Source of the DNA: Rubrimonas cliftonensis | Lineage (GTDB): Bacteria; Pseudomonadota; Alphaproteobacteria; Rhodobacterales; Rhodobacteraceae | NCBI RefSeq assembly: GCF_900107585.1 | Contig: NZ_FNQM01000004.1 | Location: 248,001 to 312,000, forward strand | DNA: 64,000 nucleotides | Direction: 5' to 3' | Shown: positions 7,913 through 16,585 of the stretch, one piece after another | Position numbering within the stretch: position 1 is the stretch's first letter | Layout: each line of letters opens with the position of its first letter | The notes under the pieces: model-generated | Database searches by the model: none | Seen by the model: only the letters and a program-made list of their open reading frames with translations | Told to the model about the DNA's origin: nothing | Program-made: the position numbers and the translations under genes

Positions 7913-9604
7913 GTGGCGCTGGCCCGACGGGGAGAGCGCCAGGGCATCGGGATGGCGTGGCCCGGCTTCGTCGACGCCATGACGGCGCTGCTGCTCGTGG
8001 TGATGTTCGTGCTGTCGATCTTCATGATCGTGCAGTTCACGCTGCGCGAGACGATCAGCGGTGCGGAGCGCCGGCTCGGCGAGCTCACCAGTCAGCTCGC
8101 GCAGCTCTCCAACGTGCTGGCGATGGAGGAGGCCCGAGGCGAGGACCTCGAAGGACAGGTGGCGAGCCTGCGCGCCACTCTCGCGGAGGAGGAAGCCGAG
8201 ACGGCGCGGCTGCTTGCGCGCGCGGGCGCGCTGGAGGAGCAGCGCGATGCGCTCACCGCGCAGGCCGACGCCTTCGAGGCGCGCATCGCCGCGCTCCTCG
8301 GCGAGCGCGACGCCGCCGCAGCCGGCCGCGCCGAGGCCGAGGCCGAGGCCGAGGCCCGCGCCGCGGATCTGCGCACTGCGCGCGCGAGCATCGCCGAGCT
8401 GGAGGCGGCGCAGACCCGCGCCGTCTCGGAGCGCGAGGCGCTGCAGCTCTCGCTCGCCCGGCTGCGCGACGAGATCAGCGCCGAGGCCGAGGCCGCGCGG
8501 CTCGCCGCCGCCCGCGCCGACGCGCTGGAGGCGATGGCGGCGGAGCTGCGCGCGGCGCGTGACGCGGCGCAGACCGAGGCCGCCGGGCTTCAGGCCGAGC
8601 TGACCGACGCCGAGCGCGCGGCGGCGGCGGACGCCGCGGCGGCGGAGGCGCTGCGCCGCCGGCTCGACGGCGCGACGTCGGAGCTCTCGGCCATGTCGCT
8701 CGCGCTGGAGGAGCAGCGCCGCCGCGCCGAGGAGACGCTCACCAGGCTGGCCGCCGCCGAAGCGGCGCGGCGCGACCTCGATCTCGAACTCGACCAGACC
8801 GCCGACGCGCTCGACCGCGAGCGCGCGCTGCTCGCGGTGGCGCGCGCGACGCTGGACGAGACCCAGGGGCGCGCCGGCCGGCAGGCGACCGAACTCGCCG
8901 CGCTCAACGCCCAGACCCGCGAGCTGCGCCGCCAGATCGCCGCGCTCCAGCAGACGCTGTCGGCGGCGGAGGCCGCAGACGAGCAGGATGCGGTGGAGAT
9001 CGCCAGTCTCGGCCGCCAGCTCAACGCCGCGCTCGCGCGCGAGGCGGCGGCCCAGCGGCGCGAGGCGGAGGCCCAGCGCGCCGAGGCGGAGGCGGCGCGT
9101 CGGGCCGCGGAGCTTGAGCGGCGCGAGCGGGAGCGGCTTGAGGCCGAGGCGCAGGATCTCGTCGGCTACCGCTCGGAGTTCTTCGGGCGGATGCGCGACA
9201 TCCTCGCCGACCGCGACGACGTGCGCGTGGTGGGCGACCGCTTCGTGTTCCAGTCCGAGGTGCTGTTCGACGTCGGCTCCGCCGAGCTGGGGCAGGCGGG
9301 GCGGGCGAACCTCGTCGGCCTCGCCGGCGCGATCCGCGAGGTGCGCCCGGAGATCCCCCAGGGCATCGACTGGGTGCTGCGCATCGACGGCCACACCGAC
9401 GCCCGCGGCCCCGCCGACGCCAACCTGCGGCTGAGCATGGAGCGCGCGCTTTCCGTCGCGCAGTATCTCATCGACGAGGAGGGGCTGCCGGCGGACCGCG
9501 TGCTGCCGGCGGGCTTCGGCGAGACGCGCCCCGTCGCCCCCGGCGACGGCGAGGCCGACTACGCCCGCAACCGGCGCATCGAGGTGAAGTTCACCGAGCG
9601 GTGA
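7913..9604 (+). CDS. MotB-like protein: membrane anchor, long coiled-coil, C-terminal OmpA peptidoglycan-binding domain
   Basis: A 563-residue protein with a GTG start. Residues about 20-45 form one membrane helix that includes GFVDAMTALLLV, whose Asp sits where the proton-accepting Asp of MotB/ExbD-type stators lies. A very long Ala/Glu/Arg heptad region runs from about 50 to 420. The C terminus is an OmpA-type domain (FDVGSAELGQAG, RIDGHTDARGPADANLRLS, GFGETRPVAP, NRRIEVKF) that binds diaminopimelate peptidoglycan. Together with the preceding channel it resembles a MotAB-like motor with an unusually long periplasmic arm. Confidence 0.85.
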   Translation: MALARRGERQGIGMAWPGFVDAMTALLLVVMFVLSIFMIVQFTLRETISGAERRLGELTSQLAQLSNVLAMEEARGEDLEGQVASLRATLAEEEAETARLLARAGALEEQRDALTAQADAFEARIAALLGERDAAAAGRAEAEAEAEARAADLRTARASIAELEAAQTRAVSEREALQLSLARLRDEISAEAEAARLAAARADALEAMAAELRAARDAAQTEAAGLQAELTDAERAAAADAAAAEALRRRLDGATSELSAMSLALEEQRRRAEETLTRLAAAEAARRDLDLELDQTADALDRERALLAVARATLDETQGRAGRQATELAALNAQTRELRRQIAALQQTLSAAEAADEQDAVEIASLGRQLNAALAREAAAQRREAEAQRAEAEAARRAAELERRERERLEAEAQDLVGYRSEFFGRMRDILADRDDVRVVGDRFVFQSEVLFDVGSAELGQAGRANLVGLAGAIREVRPEIPQGIDWVLRIDGHTDARGPADANLRLSMERALSVAQYLIDEEGLPADRVLPAGFGETRPVAPGDGEADYARNRRIEVKFTER

Positions 9605-9612
9605 GCGCGGCG

Positions 9613-9629
9613 GACCCGGCCCCCGGGTC
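9613..9629 (+). terminator. GC hairpin after the channel operon
   Basis: GACCCGG and CCGGGTC form a 7 bp stem with a CCC loop, nine bases after the stop of the OmpA-domain gene. No T-tract follows, so termination is only a possibility. Confidence 0.35.
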
Positions 9630-9728
9630 TGCGCGCGGCGCAAGGCCGGCGCGGCGGCGATGGCGCTTCACGGCCGATGCGCCGGTGCTATGCTGCGGCG
9701 CGTCATCGCCAGCCGGGGAGCATCCTCC

Positions 9729-10040
9729 GTGACCGCCATCGACATCGTCGGCTATCTCGCCGCGGCGCTGACCACCGCCGCCTTCGCGCCCCAGGTCTGG
9801 CGCACCTGGCGCAGCGGCTCGGCGCGGGATCTTTCGCTGGCGATGCTGCTGGCGCAGTCGAGCGGCAACGCGCTCTGGCTGGCCTATGCGCTGGGCGCCG
9901 GGGCGGCGCCGCTGGCGCTGGCCAACGGCTTCACCTTCATGCTCGTCGCCGCGCTCGTCGCGATGAAGCTGGCCGATCGGCCCGCTGCGGCGCCGGCGCC
10001 GATCGTCGCCTCAGCGGCGCTGCCCGCCGAACAGGGCTGA
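9729..10040 (+). CDS. SemiSWEET family sugar transporter (PQ-loop, single triple-helix bundle)
   Basis: A 103-residue membrane protein with three hydrophobic helices and the PQ-loop signature AFAPQVWRTWRSGSARDLSLAMLLAQSSGNALW. This is the architecture of bacterial SemiSWEETs, which dimerise to make a sugar channel. The GTG at 9729 is preferred because GGGGAG lies just upstream and it gives the normal length; an open frame continues to 9660 without a ribosome site. It likely facilitates mono- or disaccharide diffusion across the inner membrane. Its 3' end overlaps a small opposite-strand ORF. Confidence 0.85.
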   Translation: MTAIDIVGYLAAALTTAAFAPQVWRTWRSGSARDLSLAMLLAQSSGNALWLAYALGAGAAPLALANGFTFMLVAALVAMKLADRPAAAPAPIVASAALPAEQG

Positions 10041-10196
10041 GGCGGCCGCAAGGCCCCGCCCCGCCTCGCGCAGCAGTGCGCCGCCCATGCGCCGGGTCTC
10101 GGCGCGCGGCGTGCGCGCGACGTCGCCCACATCGCGCCCGGCGCGGTCGTCCGTCATGGTGGCGGTCATGAAAGTATCGGCCCAGATCCCCAGCAT
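10011..10196 (-). CDS. Small hypothetical protein, divergent from the LysR gene
   Basis: A 61-residue polypeptide, Arg- and Ala-rich with no membrane segment and no recognised domain. The ATG at 10196 is supported by GGGAGG five bases upstream; an in-frame ATG at 10214 would give 67 residues but place that site inside the gene. It overlaps the last 30 bases of the SemiSWEET gene on the other strand. LysR regulators often control a divergent neighbour, which makes this a candidate target, but it may simply be a chance open frame. Confidence 0.45.
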   Translation of the reverse strand: MLGIWADTFMTATMTDDRAGRDVGDVARTPRAETRRMGGALLREAGRGLAAASALFGGQRR

Positions 10197-10209
10197 TGCA
10201 GCCTCCCAG

Positions 10210-10274
10210 ATCAACGTTTGATGTGAGCCTGTTATCGACGCACCATGGCGTCGAAGCGAGTCAGCGATTCTCGC
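10210..10274. promoter_or_regulatory. Divergent regulatory region with three inverted repeats (candidate LysR operators)
   Basis: Three short palindromes are packed between the small ORF and the LysR gene: ATCAA-CGT-TTGAT at 10210-10222, CGACGC-N6-GCGTCG at 10236-10253, and GCGA-TTC-TCGC at 10264-10274. LysR-type regulators usually bind such dyads in the shared promoter region of their own gene and a divergent target. Binding is inferred. Confidence 0.4.
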
Positions 10275-10296
10275 ATTCTGTAAGGTGTGGTTACAA

Positions 10297-11220
10297 ATGG
10301 AGTGGTCGCTTCTCCCGCCGCTGTCGATGCTGCGCGCCTTCGAGGCCGCCGCCCGGCTGGGCGGCTACAGCGCGGCGGGGCGGGAGCTGAACGTCACCCA
10401 CGCCGCGGTCGCCCAGCAGGTGCGCGCGCTGGAGCAGCGGCTCGGCGTGGCGCTGATGCGGCGCGAGGGTCGTGCGGTGCGGCCGTCGCCCGAGGGTCGG
10501 ACGCTGGCGGAGGGGCTCGGCGCCGGGCTGGAGACGATGCGCGGCGCGCTCGGCGAACTGATGCGCGACGCCGCCGCCCGGCCCGTGCGCGTGACGCTGA
10601 CGCCGAGCTTCGCCGCCGCGTGGCTGGCCCCGCGCATCGGCGGCTTCGCGCTGGCGCATCCGGAGGTGGAGCTGGTGCTGAATCCGACCAGCGCCGTCGT
10701 CGACCTCGCGCGCAGCGAGGACGACGTCGCCATCCGCTTCGGACCGGGGAGCTGGCCGGGGCTGGAGGCGACGCCGCTGGTGCGCAGCGCCGTGGTGGTC
10801 GTCGCTGCGCCCTCGCTGCTGGGGGGCCGCGAGATCGCCTCGCCGGAGCAGCTGCTGGAGATGCCGTGGATTCAGGAGGCGGGCTCGCACGAATGGCGCG
10901 TGTGGCTCGCCGCCCGCGGCGTGACGATCCCGCCTCAGAAGCGCGACATCCTCCACGCGCCGGGCTTCATCGCGCTTCAGGCGCTGCGGGCGGGGAACGG
11001 CGTCGGCATGACGGCGCGGGTCTGGGTCGCCGAGGACATCGCCGCGGGGCGGCTGACGCCGCTCTTCGACGATGCGAACGGCGGCGAGGGCGGAGGCGGG
11101 GGCGAGGGCGACACGGGCTATCATCTGGTGCGCCGCCCCGGCGCGATGCGGCCCGGCGTCGCCGCCTTCGTGGCGTGGCTGGAGCGGGAGACGCGGGCGC
11201 CGCAAGCTTGGCCGGTCTGA
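10297..11220 (+). CDS. LysR-type transcriptional regulator, GcvA-like
   Basis: A 307-residue regulator. Residues 5-65 form the winged helix-turn-helix (LSMLRAFEAAARLGGYSAAGRELNVTHAAVAQQVRALEQRLG). The rest is a periplasmic-binding-protein-like effector domain beginning VRVTLTPSFAAAWLAPRIGGF, with the DVAIRFGPGSW block seen in GcvA-type members. The ATG at 10297 gives the usual MEWSLLPPLSMLRAF start; a GTG at 10285 would add four residues. A Gly-rich insert (GGEGGGGGEGD) sits near residue 270 and probably forms a loop. Effector and targets are unknown; palindromes upstream suggest autoregulation and control of the divergent small ORF. Confidence 0.9.
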   Translation: MEWSLLPPLSMLRAFEAAARLGGYSAAGRELNVTHAAVAQQVRALEQRLGVALMRREGRAVRPSPEGRTLAEGLGAGLETMRGALGELMRDAAARPVRVTLTPSFAAAWLAPRIGGFALAHPEVELVLNPTSAVVDLARSEDDVAIRFGPGSWPGLEATPLVRSAVVVVAAPSLLGGREIASPEQLLEMPWIQEAGSHEWRVWLAARGVTIPPQKRDILHAPGFIALQALRAGNGVGMTARVWVAEDIAAGRLTPLFDDANGGEGGGGGEGDTGYHLVRRPGAMRPGVAAFVAWLERETRAPQAWPV

Positions 11221-11281
11221 CCGCCCTTCGCCGCCCCGACCCCTTGCCGGACTGGCTCTGGCCGGCGCGAGGCGCCGCCGC

Positions 11282-12322
11282 TCAGGCCGGCAGACGCGCG
11301 GAGAGGCGGGCGCGCGTGGCCGCGTCGCAGAAGGCGGCGTCGAGGCTGTCGCGGGCGATGGCGGCGAAATCCGCCTCGCCCCAGCCCCAGGCCGCGGCGG
11401 CCTCGGCGTATTCGCGGCTCATCGTGGTGCCGAAGAAGGGCGGGTCGTCGGTGGAGAGCGTCACGACGCAGCCGGCGGCGCGCAGGGCCGGCGCCGGATG
11501 CGCGGCCCAGCCCGGATAGACCCCCAGCGCGACGTTGGAGCCGGGGCAGACGTCGAGCGGTGTGCGGCGCTCGGCCAGCAGGGCGACGAGCGACGGATCC
11601 TCGATCGCCCTCGCGCCATGGGCGACGCGGTCCACGCCCAGATCCGCCACCGCGCCGCGCACGCTCTCGGGGCCGCCGAACTCGCCGGCATGGGCGGCCA
11701 GCCTCAGCCCGGCGTCCCGCGCGATGGCGAACGCGCGCGAAAAGTCCGCCGGGCGGCCGACGCGCTCATCGCCGGCGATGCCGAAGCCGACGACGCGGGG
11801 CGTGCGCACCCCGGCGATCATCTTCGCCGTCCGCGCGCAGGCCTCGGGCCCATAGCTGCGCACGACATGGGGCAGCAGGCGGCAGACGACGCCGCAGGCG
11901 GTCTCGGCGGCGTCGGCGCCCTCCTCGACCGCGGCGAGCCGCTCCGCCCATGCTCCCGCATCCGGCCCGTGCGCGGCGCCGGCGTCGAGCGGCGCCATGA
12001 TCAGCTCGGCGTAGATCACGCCATGGGCGGCGCATTGCGTCAGGACGGCTTCGGCGAGCGCCCGCGCGCCCTCCGGCGCGGCGTAGAGATCGGCGACGCG
12101 GTCATAGGCGGCGAGGAAGGCGGAGAAACCGTCCCAGCCGTAGCCTCCGGCCTCGTCGAGCGGCGCGGCGGCCAGACCGGCCCGCGCCATGCGCGCCTGC
12201 GTCAGGGCGACAGGCGCGGCGCCCTCAAGATGCAGGTGCAGCTCGATCTTGGGGACCGCCGCCCAGGCCGTGTGCGCCTGCGCCGCGTCGCTCGCCCCGG
12301 CGCGCCCACGCGCTTCAGCCAT
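11282..12322 (-). CDS. add: Adenosine deaminase
   Basis: A 346-residue TIM-barrel amidohydrolase converting (deoxy)adenosine to (deoxy)inosine and ammonia. Zinc-ligand motifs are visible: KIELHLHLEGA near the N terminus, LAAHAGEFGGPES in the middle, DRVAHGARA, and VTLSTDDPPFFGTT with the catalytic Asp pair. The ATG at 12322 overlaps the end of the dioxygenase gene by eight bases, so it is the last gene of the nucleoside salvage operon. Its inosine product feeds the purine nucleoside phosphorylase encoded upstream. Confidence 0.95.
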   Translation of the reverse strand: MAEARGRAGASDAAQAHTAWAAVPKIELHLHLEGAAPVALTQARMARAGLAAAPLDEAGGYGWDGFSAFLAAYDRVADLYAAPEGARALAEAVLTQCAAHGVIYAELIMAPLDAGAAHGPDAGAWAERLAAVEEGADAAETACGVVCRLLPHVVRSYGPEACARTAKMIAGVRTPRVVGFGIAGDERVGRPADFSRAFAIARDAGLRLAAHAGEFGGPESVRGAVADLGVDRVAHGARAIEDPSLVALLAERRTPLDVCPGSNVALGVYPGWAAHPAPALRAAGCVVTLSTDDPPFFGTTMSREYAEAAAAWGWGEADFAAIARDSLDAAFCDAATRARLSARLPA

Positions 12323-13205
12323 CAAAGCCGCGGAACGGGGCCCCTGGCGCGCGTCTGAGCCAGTTGTCGGGCGACCAGCGCGCCGCCCGGTCGACCACAT
12401 GCAGCGCATAGGCCAGCCGCGAGCGCGCCGACAGGTTCGGCCCCGACCGGTGCGGAACCAGCCCGTGCAGCAGCACCAGCGCGCCCTCGGGCGCCTCCAG
12501 CGGAACGGCGTCCGACCCGGCCCAGGTCGGGTCGTCGAACTCGTCCATCACCAGCAGGTCGCCCTCGTAATGGAAACGCCGGCGCAGCCCGTCGCGATGG
12601 CCGCCGGGCACGGCGAAGAGGCAGCCGTTCTCCCGGTCCGCCGCCTCCAGCGCCACCCAGAAGCCGACGACGGAGACCGGCACGGTGTGCAGGAAGGTCG
12701 CGTCCTGGTGCAGGTCGACCTCGGCGCCGATCTCGGGCTGCTTGCAGATCACCATGGACTGCGCGAGCAGCGGGTCGGCGAGGCCGATGTCGGCCGCCGT
12801 CTCGGCGAGGCGGGCGTCGCGGCTGAAGGCGCTGAACACCGGGTCGAGGTCATGCAGCGCATGACCGATCTTGTTGATCGCGCGGCCTTTCGGACGGTTC
12901 AGCCCGCCGTCCTCGGCGACCGCGCCCTCCTCGACGAAGAAGCGGATCTTGTCGCCGCTCTCGCGAAAGTACTCCTTGGCTGCGTGGGCCTGCGCGTGCG
13001 GCGAGAACGGTACTTTGTTCTCGTCGGGGTCGAAGGCCTCGACCAACTCCGCCACGCGGGCGCGCAGCAGGGCGCAGGCGTCCGCGGTCGCGAACTCCTC
13101 GAGAACGAGGAACCCGTCGCGCGTCCACGCTTCGATCATCGCCGCGTCGAGCCGCCCGTCGGCGGGATAGCGGAAACGCGGCGCGGCTGGCGCATCGCTG
13201 GTCAC
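12315..13205 (-). CDS. Phytanoyl-CoA dioxygenase (PhyH) family Fe(II)/2-oxoglutarate oxygenase
   Basis: A 296-residue protein with the PhyH double-stranded beta-helix. The iron facial triad is visible as HQD in [12 protein letters not shown] and a distal His in [12 protein letters not shown], followed by an Arg (SARSRLA) suited to binding 2-oxoglutarate. Start is the GTG at 13205, overlapping the deoB stop in GTGA; longer open frames upstream are antisense-type Arg-rich and rejected. It sits between deoB and add in an otherwise pure nucleoside salvage operon, so a nucleoside, nucleobase or sugar substrate is a reasonable guess. The family covers many substrates and the reaction is unknown. 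Confidence 0.87.
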   Translation of the reverse strand: MTSDAPAAPRFRYPADGRLDAAMIEAWTRDGFLVLEEFATADACALLRARVAELVEAFDPDENKVPFSPHAQAHAAKEYFRESGDKIRFFVEEGAVAEDGGLNRPKGRAINKIGHALHDLDPVFSAFSRDARLAETAADIGLADPLLAQSMVICKQPEIGAEVDLHQDATFLHTVPVSVVGFWVALEAADRENGCLFAVPGGHRDGLRRRFHYEGDLLVMDEFDDPTWAGSDAVPLEAPEGALVLLHGLVPHRSGPNLSARSRLAYALHVVDRAARWSPDNWLRRAPGAPFRGFDG

Positions 13206-14425
13206 AGAAAGCTCTCCCCATGTTCGCCGCGGGCGAGGCCGAGCGCCGCGGCGGCCGTCTCGCCGACGTCCGCGAAACGGCGCCGCCCCAGCGCGCGGGG
13301 CGCGAGGCCGGGTCCGGCGCAGAGGATCGGGACCATCTCGCGGGTGTGGTCGGTCCCCGCCCATGTCGGATCGTTGCCATGGTCGGCGGTGAGGATCAAC
13401 AGGTCGCCGGGGCCGAGCGCCGCCTCGATGCGGGGCAGGGCGGCGTCGAAACGCTCCAGCGCGGCGGCGTAGCCGGGCGCGTCGCGCCGGTGGCCGTAGA
13501 GGCTGTCGAACTCCACGAGGTTGACGAAGATCAGCGCGCCGTCCTTCGCCCGCTCCGGCCCCTCCGCCAGCGCCGCGACCAGCCGCTCAACCAGCGCGGC
13601 GTCGTCGGGGCCCTTGCGTGTCTCGCTCACGCCGCGATGGGCGAAGATGTCGCCGATCTTGCCGACGCCGATCACCTCGCGCCCCGCGTCCCGCGCCCGG
13701 TCGCAGAGCGTCGGCAGATGCGGGGGGATGGCGTAGTCGCGCCGGTTCGCGGTGCGGCGGAAGGCGCCGGGGGGGCCGGTGAAGGGCCGGGCGATCACCC
13801 GGCCGATGTTGAGCGGGTCGACCAGCCGCCGCGCCGCCTCGCAGACGGCGTAAAGGCGCGCGAGGCCGAACGCCTCCTCATGGGCGGCGATCTGGAACAC
13901 GCTGTCGACGGAAGTGTAGCAGATCGGGCTGCCGGTCTCGACATGCGCGGCCCCGAGCGCCGCCATGATCTCGGTGCCGGAGGCGTGACGGTCGCCGAGG
14001 ATGCCGGGCAGGCCGCATTCGGCGCAGAGCGCGGCGACGAGCTCCGGCGGGAAGCACGGCGCGGTCTGCGGGAAATAGCCCCAGTCGAAGTCTACGGGCG
14101 CGCCGGCGAGCTCCCAGTGGCCCGAGGGCGTGTCCTTGCCGCGCGAACTCTCCACGCCGGCGCCGAAGCAGGCGGCCGGCGCGTCGCCGCTCAGGCCCGG
14201 CGGCGCGCGGCCGGTCGCGAGCTTCGCCGCGGCGCCCAGGCCCAGACGGTCGAGATTCGGCAGGCTGAGGGGGCCGGCGCGCAGCCCGTCGCGGTCGCCG
14301 CGGCCCACGGCGCAGGCTTCGGCGATGTGGCCCAGCGTATCGGCGCCGGCGTCGCCGAAGGCGGCGGCGTCGGGCGCGCCGCCCACGCCGACGCTGTCGA
14401 GCACGACGAGGGCGACGCGCGCCAT
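13202..14425 (-). CDS. deoB: Phosphopentomutase
   Basis: A 407-residue alkaline-phosphatase-superfamily enzyme interconverting (deoxy)ribose-1-phosphate and 5-phosphate with Mn2+. Motifs include [23 protein letters not shown] at the N terminus, [12 protein letters not shown] around the catalytic Thr, [10 protein letters not shown], and the C-terminal [22 protein letters not shown] metal site. Length matches DeoB. One base separates it from deoA. It links the two phosphorylases of this operon to deoC, which cleaves deoxyribose-5-phosphate. Confidence 0.97.
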   Translation of the reverse strand: MARVALVVLDSVGVGGAPDAAAFGDAGADTLGHIAEACAVGRGDRDGLRAGPLSLPNLDRLGLGAAAKLATGRAPPGLSGDAPAACFGAGVESSRGKDTPSGHWELAGAPVDFDWGYFPQTAPCFPPELVAALCAECGLPGILGDRHASGTEIMAALGAAHVETGSPICYTSVDSVFQIAAHEEAFGLARLYAVCEAARRLVDPLNIGRVIARPFTGPPGAFRRTANRRDYAIPPHLPTLCDRARDAGREVIGVGKIGDIFAHRGVSETRKGPDDAALVERLVAALAEGPERAKDGALIFVNLVEFDSLYGHRRDAPGYAAALERFDAALPRIEAALGPGDLLILTADHGNDPTWAGTDHTREMVPILCAGPGLAPRALGRRRFADVGETAAAALGLARGEHGESFL

Positions 14426-14426
14426 C

Positions 14427-15776
14427 TCAGCCCCCGCCGTTCGCGCCGGGCGGCGGCGGCCCGACGCGCCCGAGCACGGGCTCTGGGATGTCGGGCGCGG
14501 CGTCGCCGATGCGGTACGCCCCGCGCAGGGCCTCGGCGGCGCGCGCCGCCGACGCCGCGTCGGCGGCGTGGACGCGGCCGAGCGGCGCCCCCGGCCCGAC
14601 CGAGACGCCGAGCCCGGCGAGGCGGTCGAAGCCCACCCGCGGGTCGATCCGGTCCTCCGCCCGCGCCCTGCCGCCGCCGAGGCCGATCACCGCGACGCCC
14701 AGCGCGCGCGTGTCGATCTGCGCCACGACGCCCTCCGCGTCGGTCGCGACGTCCTGGACGACCGGCGCGGTCGGCAGATGGGCGGTGAAGTTCTCCACCA
14801 GATCTCCCGGCCCGCCGAGCGCGCGGCACATCGCGTCGAAGCGCTCCGCCGCGCGGCCGGACTGGAGGGCGTCGGCGATGCGCGCGCGGCCGGTGGCGGC
14901 GTCCGGCGCGAGACCGGCGAGCGCCAGCGCCTCGCCGCCGAGCGCCACCGTCACGTCCCACAGCCGCGGGTCGATCTCGTGGCCGGAGAGAAAGGCGCAG
15001 GCGTTCGCCACCTCCAGCGCGTTGCCGGCGGCCGAGGCCAGCGGTTCGCTCATGTCGGTCAGCAGCGCGCTCGCGCGGCAGCCGGCGCCGTTGGCCACGC
15101 CCACGAGGCTCCCGGCGAGCGCGTCGGCGTCTTCCCGGCGCGCCATGAAGGCGCCCGATCCGCACTTGACGTCGAGCACCAGCGCGTCCAGCCCCGCCGC
15201 GAGCTTCTTGGACAGGATCGAGGCGGTGATGAGGTCGAGGCTCTCCACCGTCCCGGTGACGTCGCGGATGGCGTAGAGCGTGCGGTCCGCGGGCGCGAGG
15301 TCGGCCGTCTGGCCGATGATCGCGCAGCCGGCCTCGCGCACCACGCGGCGGAAGGTCTCGGCGTCGGGCTGCGTCGCGTAGCCGGGCACGCTGTCGAGCT
15401 TGTCGAGCGTGCCGCCCGTATGCCCCAGCCCGCGCCCGGATATCATCGGCACGAAGGCGCCGCAGGCGGCCAGCGCCGGCGCCAGCATCAGCGAGACGTT
15501 GTCGCCGACGCCGCCGGTTGAGTGCTTGTCGACCACCGGCCCCGGCAGATCCCAGGCCAGCACCGCGCCGCTGTCGCGCATCGCCTTGGTCAGCGCCACG
15601 CGCTCCGCCATGTCCATGCCTCGGAAGAACACCGCCATGGCGAAGGCCGCCGCCTGCTCGCGCGTCACCGAGCCGTCGGCGAGCCCGCCGATCAGGGCGC
15701 GGATGTCGGCCCCGGCCAGCGTCGCGCCGTCGCGCTTGGCGCGGATCACCTCCTGCGGCAGGAAGGTTCCTGCCAT
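14427..15776 (-). CDS. deoA: Thymidine phosphorylase
   Basis: A 449-residue enzyme that phosphorolyses thymidine and deoxyuridine to the base and deoxyribose-1-phosphate. Visible family features are [14 protein letters not shown], the phosphate-binding [18 protein letters not shown] signature, [17 protein letters not shown], and [11 protein letters not shown]. The C-terminal domain carries the usual [16 protein letters not shown]. It overlaps deoC by one base (TGATG) and is followed after one base by deoB. Confidence 0.97.
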   Translation of the reverse strand: MAGTFLPQEVIRAKRDGATLAGADIRALIGGLADGSVTREQAAAFAMAVFFRGMDMAERVALTKAMRDSGAVLAWDLPGPVVDKHSTGGVGDNVSLMLAPALAACGAFVPMISGRGLGHTGGTLDKLDSVPGYATQPDAETFRRVVREAGCAIIGQTADLAPADRTLYAIRDVTGTVESLDLITASILSKKLAAGLDALVLDVKCGSGAFMARREDADALAGSLVGVANGAGCRASALLTDMSEPLASAAGNALEVANACAFLSGHEIDPRLWDVTVALGGEALALAGLAPDAATGRARIADALQSGRAAERFDAMCRALGGPGDLVENFTAHLPTAPVVQDVATDAEGVVAQIDTRALGVAVIGLGGGRARAEDRIDPRVGFDRLAGLGVSVGPGAPLGRVHAADAASAARAAEALRGAYRIGDAAPDIPEPVLGRVGPPPPGANGGG

Positions 15777-16585
15777 CAGTAGCCGCTCTCGGGCGCCGCG
15801 TCGGCATCCGTCCCGTCGAGCGCCGACATCAGCGCCGTAAGCAGGCCGCTGGCGCCGATGCGGAACTGTTCCGGGCGGATGAACGTCTCACCCATCGCGG
15901 CGGCGGCGAGTTCGATGAAGGTGCGCGCATCCGCCAGCGTGCGGACGCCGCCCGACACCTTCAGCCCGACGGGGCGCTTGGCGGAGCGGATCGCCGCCAG
16001 CATCGCGAGCGCCGCGTCGGCCGTCGCGCCGCCCTCGACCTTGCCGGTCGAGGTCTTGACGAAGTCGGCCCCCTCGTCGAGCGCGAGGTCGGCCGCGCGT
16101 CGGATAAGGCCGGGCTCGCGCAGCATCGAGGTCTCCAGAATCACCTTGAGCGCCGAGCCGCCGCAGGCGACGCGGACGGCGTGGACCATCTTCGCCGCGG
16201 CGTCGGCGCGCCCTTCGGCGAAGGCGCGATAGGGCAGCACGAGGTCGATCTCGTCGGCGCCGTCGTCCACCGCCTGGCGCGTCTCCTGCGCCACGGCGTC
16301 CACCCGCTCGCCGCCAAAGGGGAAGTTAACCACCGTCGCGACCTTCACCCGGTCCTGCGCCAGCAGCTCCCGCGCCAGCGCGGCGTAGGCCGGCCAGACG
16401 CAGACCGCGGCGACGTCGCCATGGGGAGTGCGGGCGCGCGCGCAGAGCGCCTCGACCATGCCGCGGTCGCAGGCGTCGGAAAGCTCGGTGAGGTCGAGAC
16501 AGGCGAGCGCCTGCGCCGCGATCGCCGCGTCGCCGGCGCGGCCCTCGTCCCCGGCCTCCTCAGGCAAGGTCTCGCCCGGATTCAC
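15776..16585 (-). CDS. deoC: Deoxyribose-phosphate aldolase
   Basis: A 269-residue class I aldolase cleaving 2-deoxyribose-5-phosphate to acetaldehyde and glyceraldehyde-3-phosphate. The Schiff-base region is seen in DFVKTSTGKVEGGAT, with LKVILETSML and GLKVSGGVRTLADA providing the rest of the barrel active site. Start is the GTG at 16585 that overlaps the upstream stop in GTGA. It completes the deoxynucleoside degradation path into central metabolism. Confidence 0.96.
   Translation of the reverse strand: MNPGETLPEEAGDEGRAGDAAIAAQALACLDLTELSDACDRGMVEALCARARTPHGDVAAVCVWPAYAALARELLAQDRVKVATVVNFPFGGERVDAVAQETRQAVDDGADEIDLVLPYRAFAEGRADAAAKMVHAVRVACGGSALKVILETSMLREPGLIRRAADLALDEGADFVKTSTGKVEGGATADAALAMLAAIRSAKRPVGLKVSGGVRTLADARTFIELAAAAMGETFIRPEQFRIGASGLLTALMSALDGTDADAAPESGY

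Noticed and set aside
6740-9604. Zorya defence system (ZorA/ZorB)
   Set aside because: The pair has the ZorAB-like MotA/MotB layout, but no ZorC, ZorD or ZorE gene is nearby, and neighbours are housekeeping genes.
5591-9643. Open minus-strand frame of 1350 codons
   Set aside because: It is antisense to three clearly recognisable genes (inositol-phosphatase, channel and OmpA-domain proteins) and has low-complexity, Arg/His/Leu-rich sequence.
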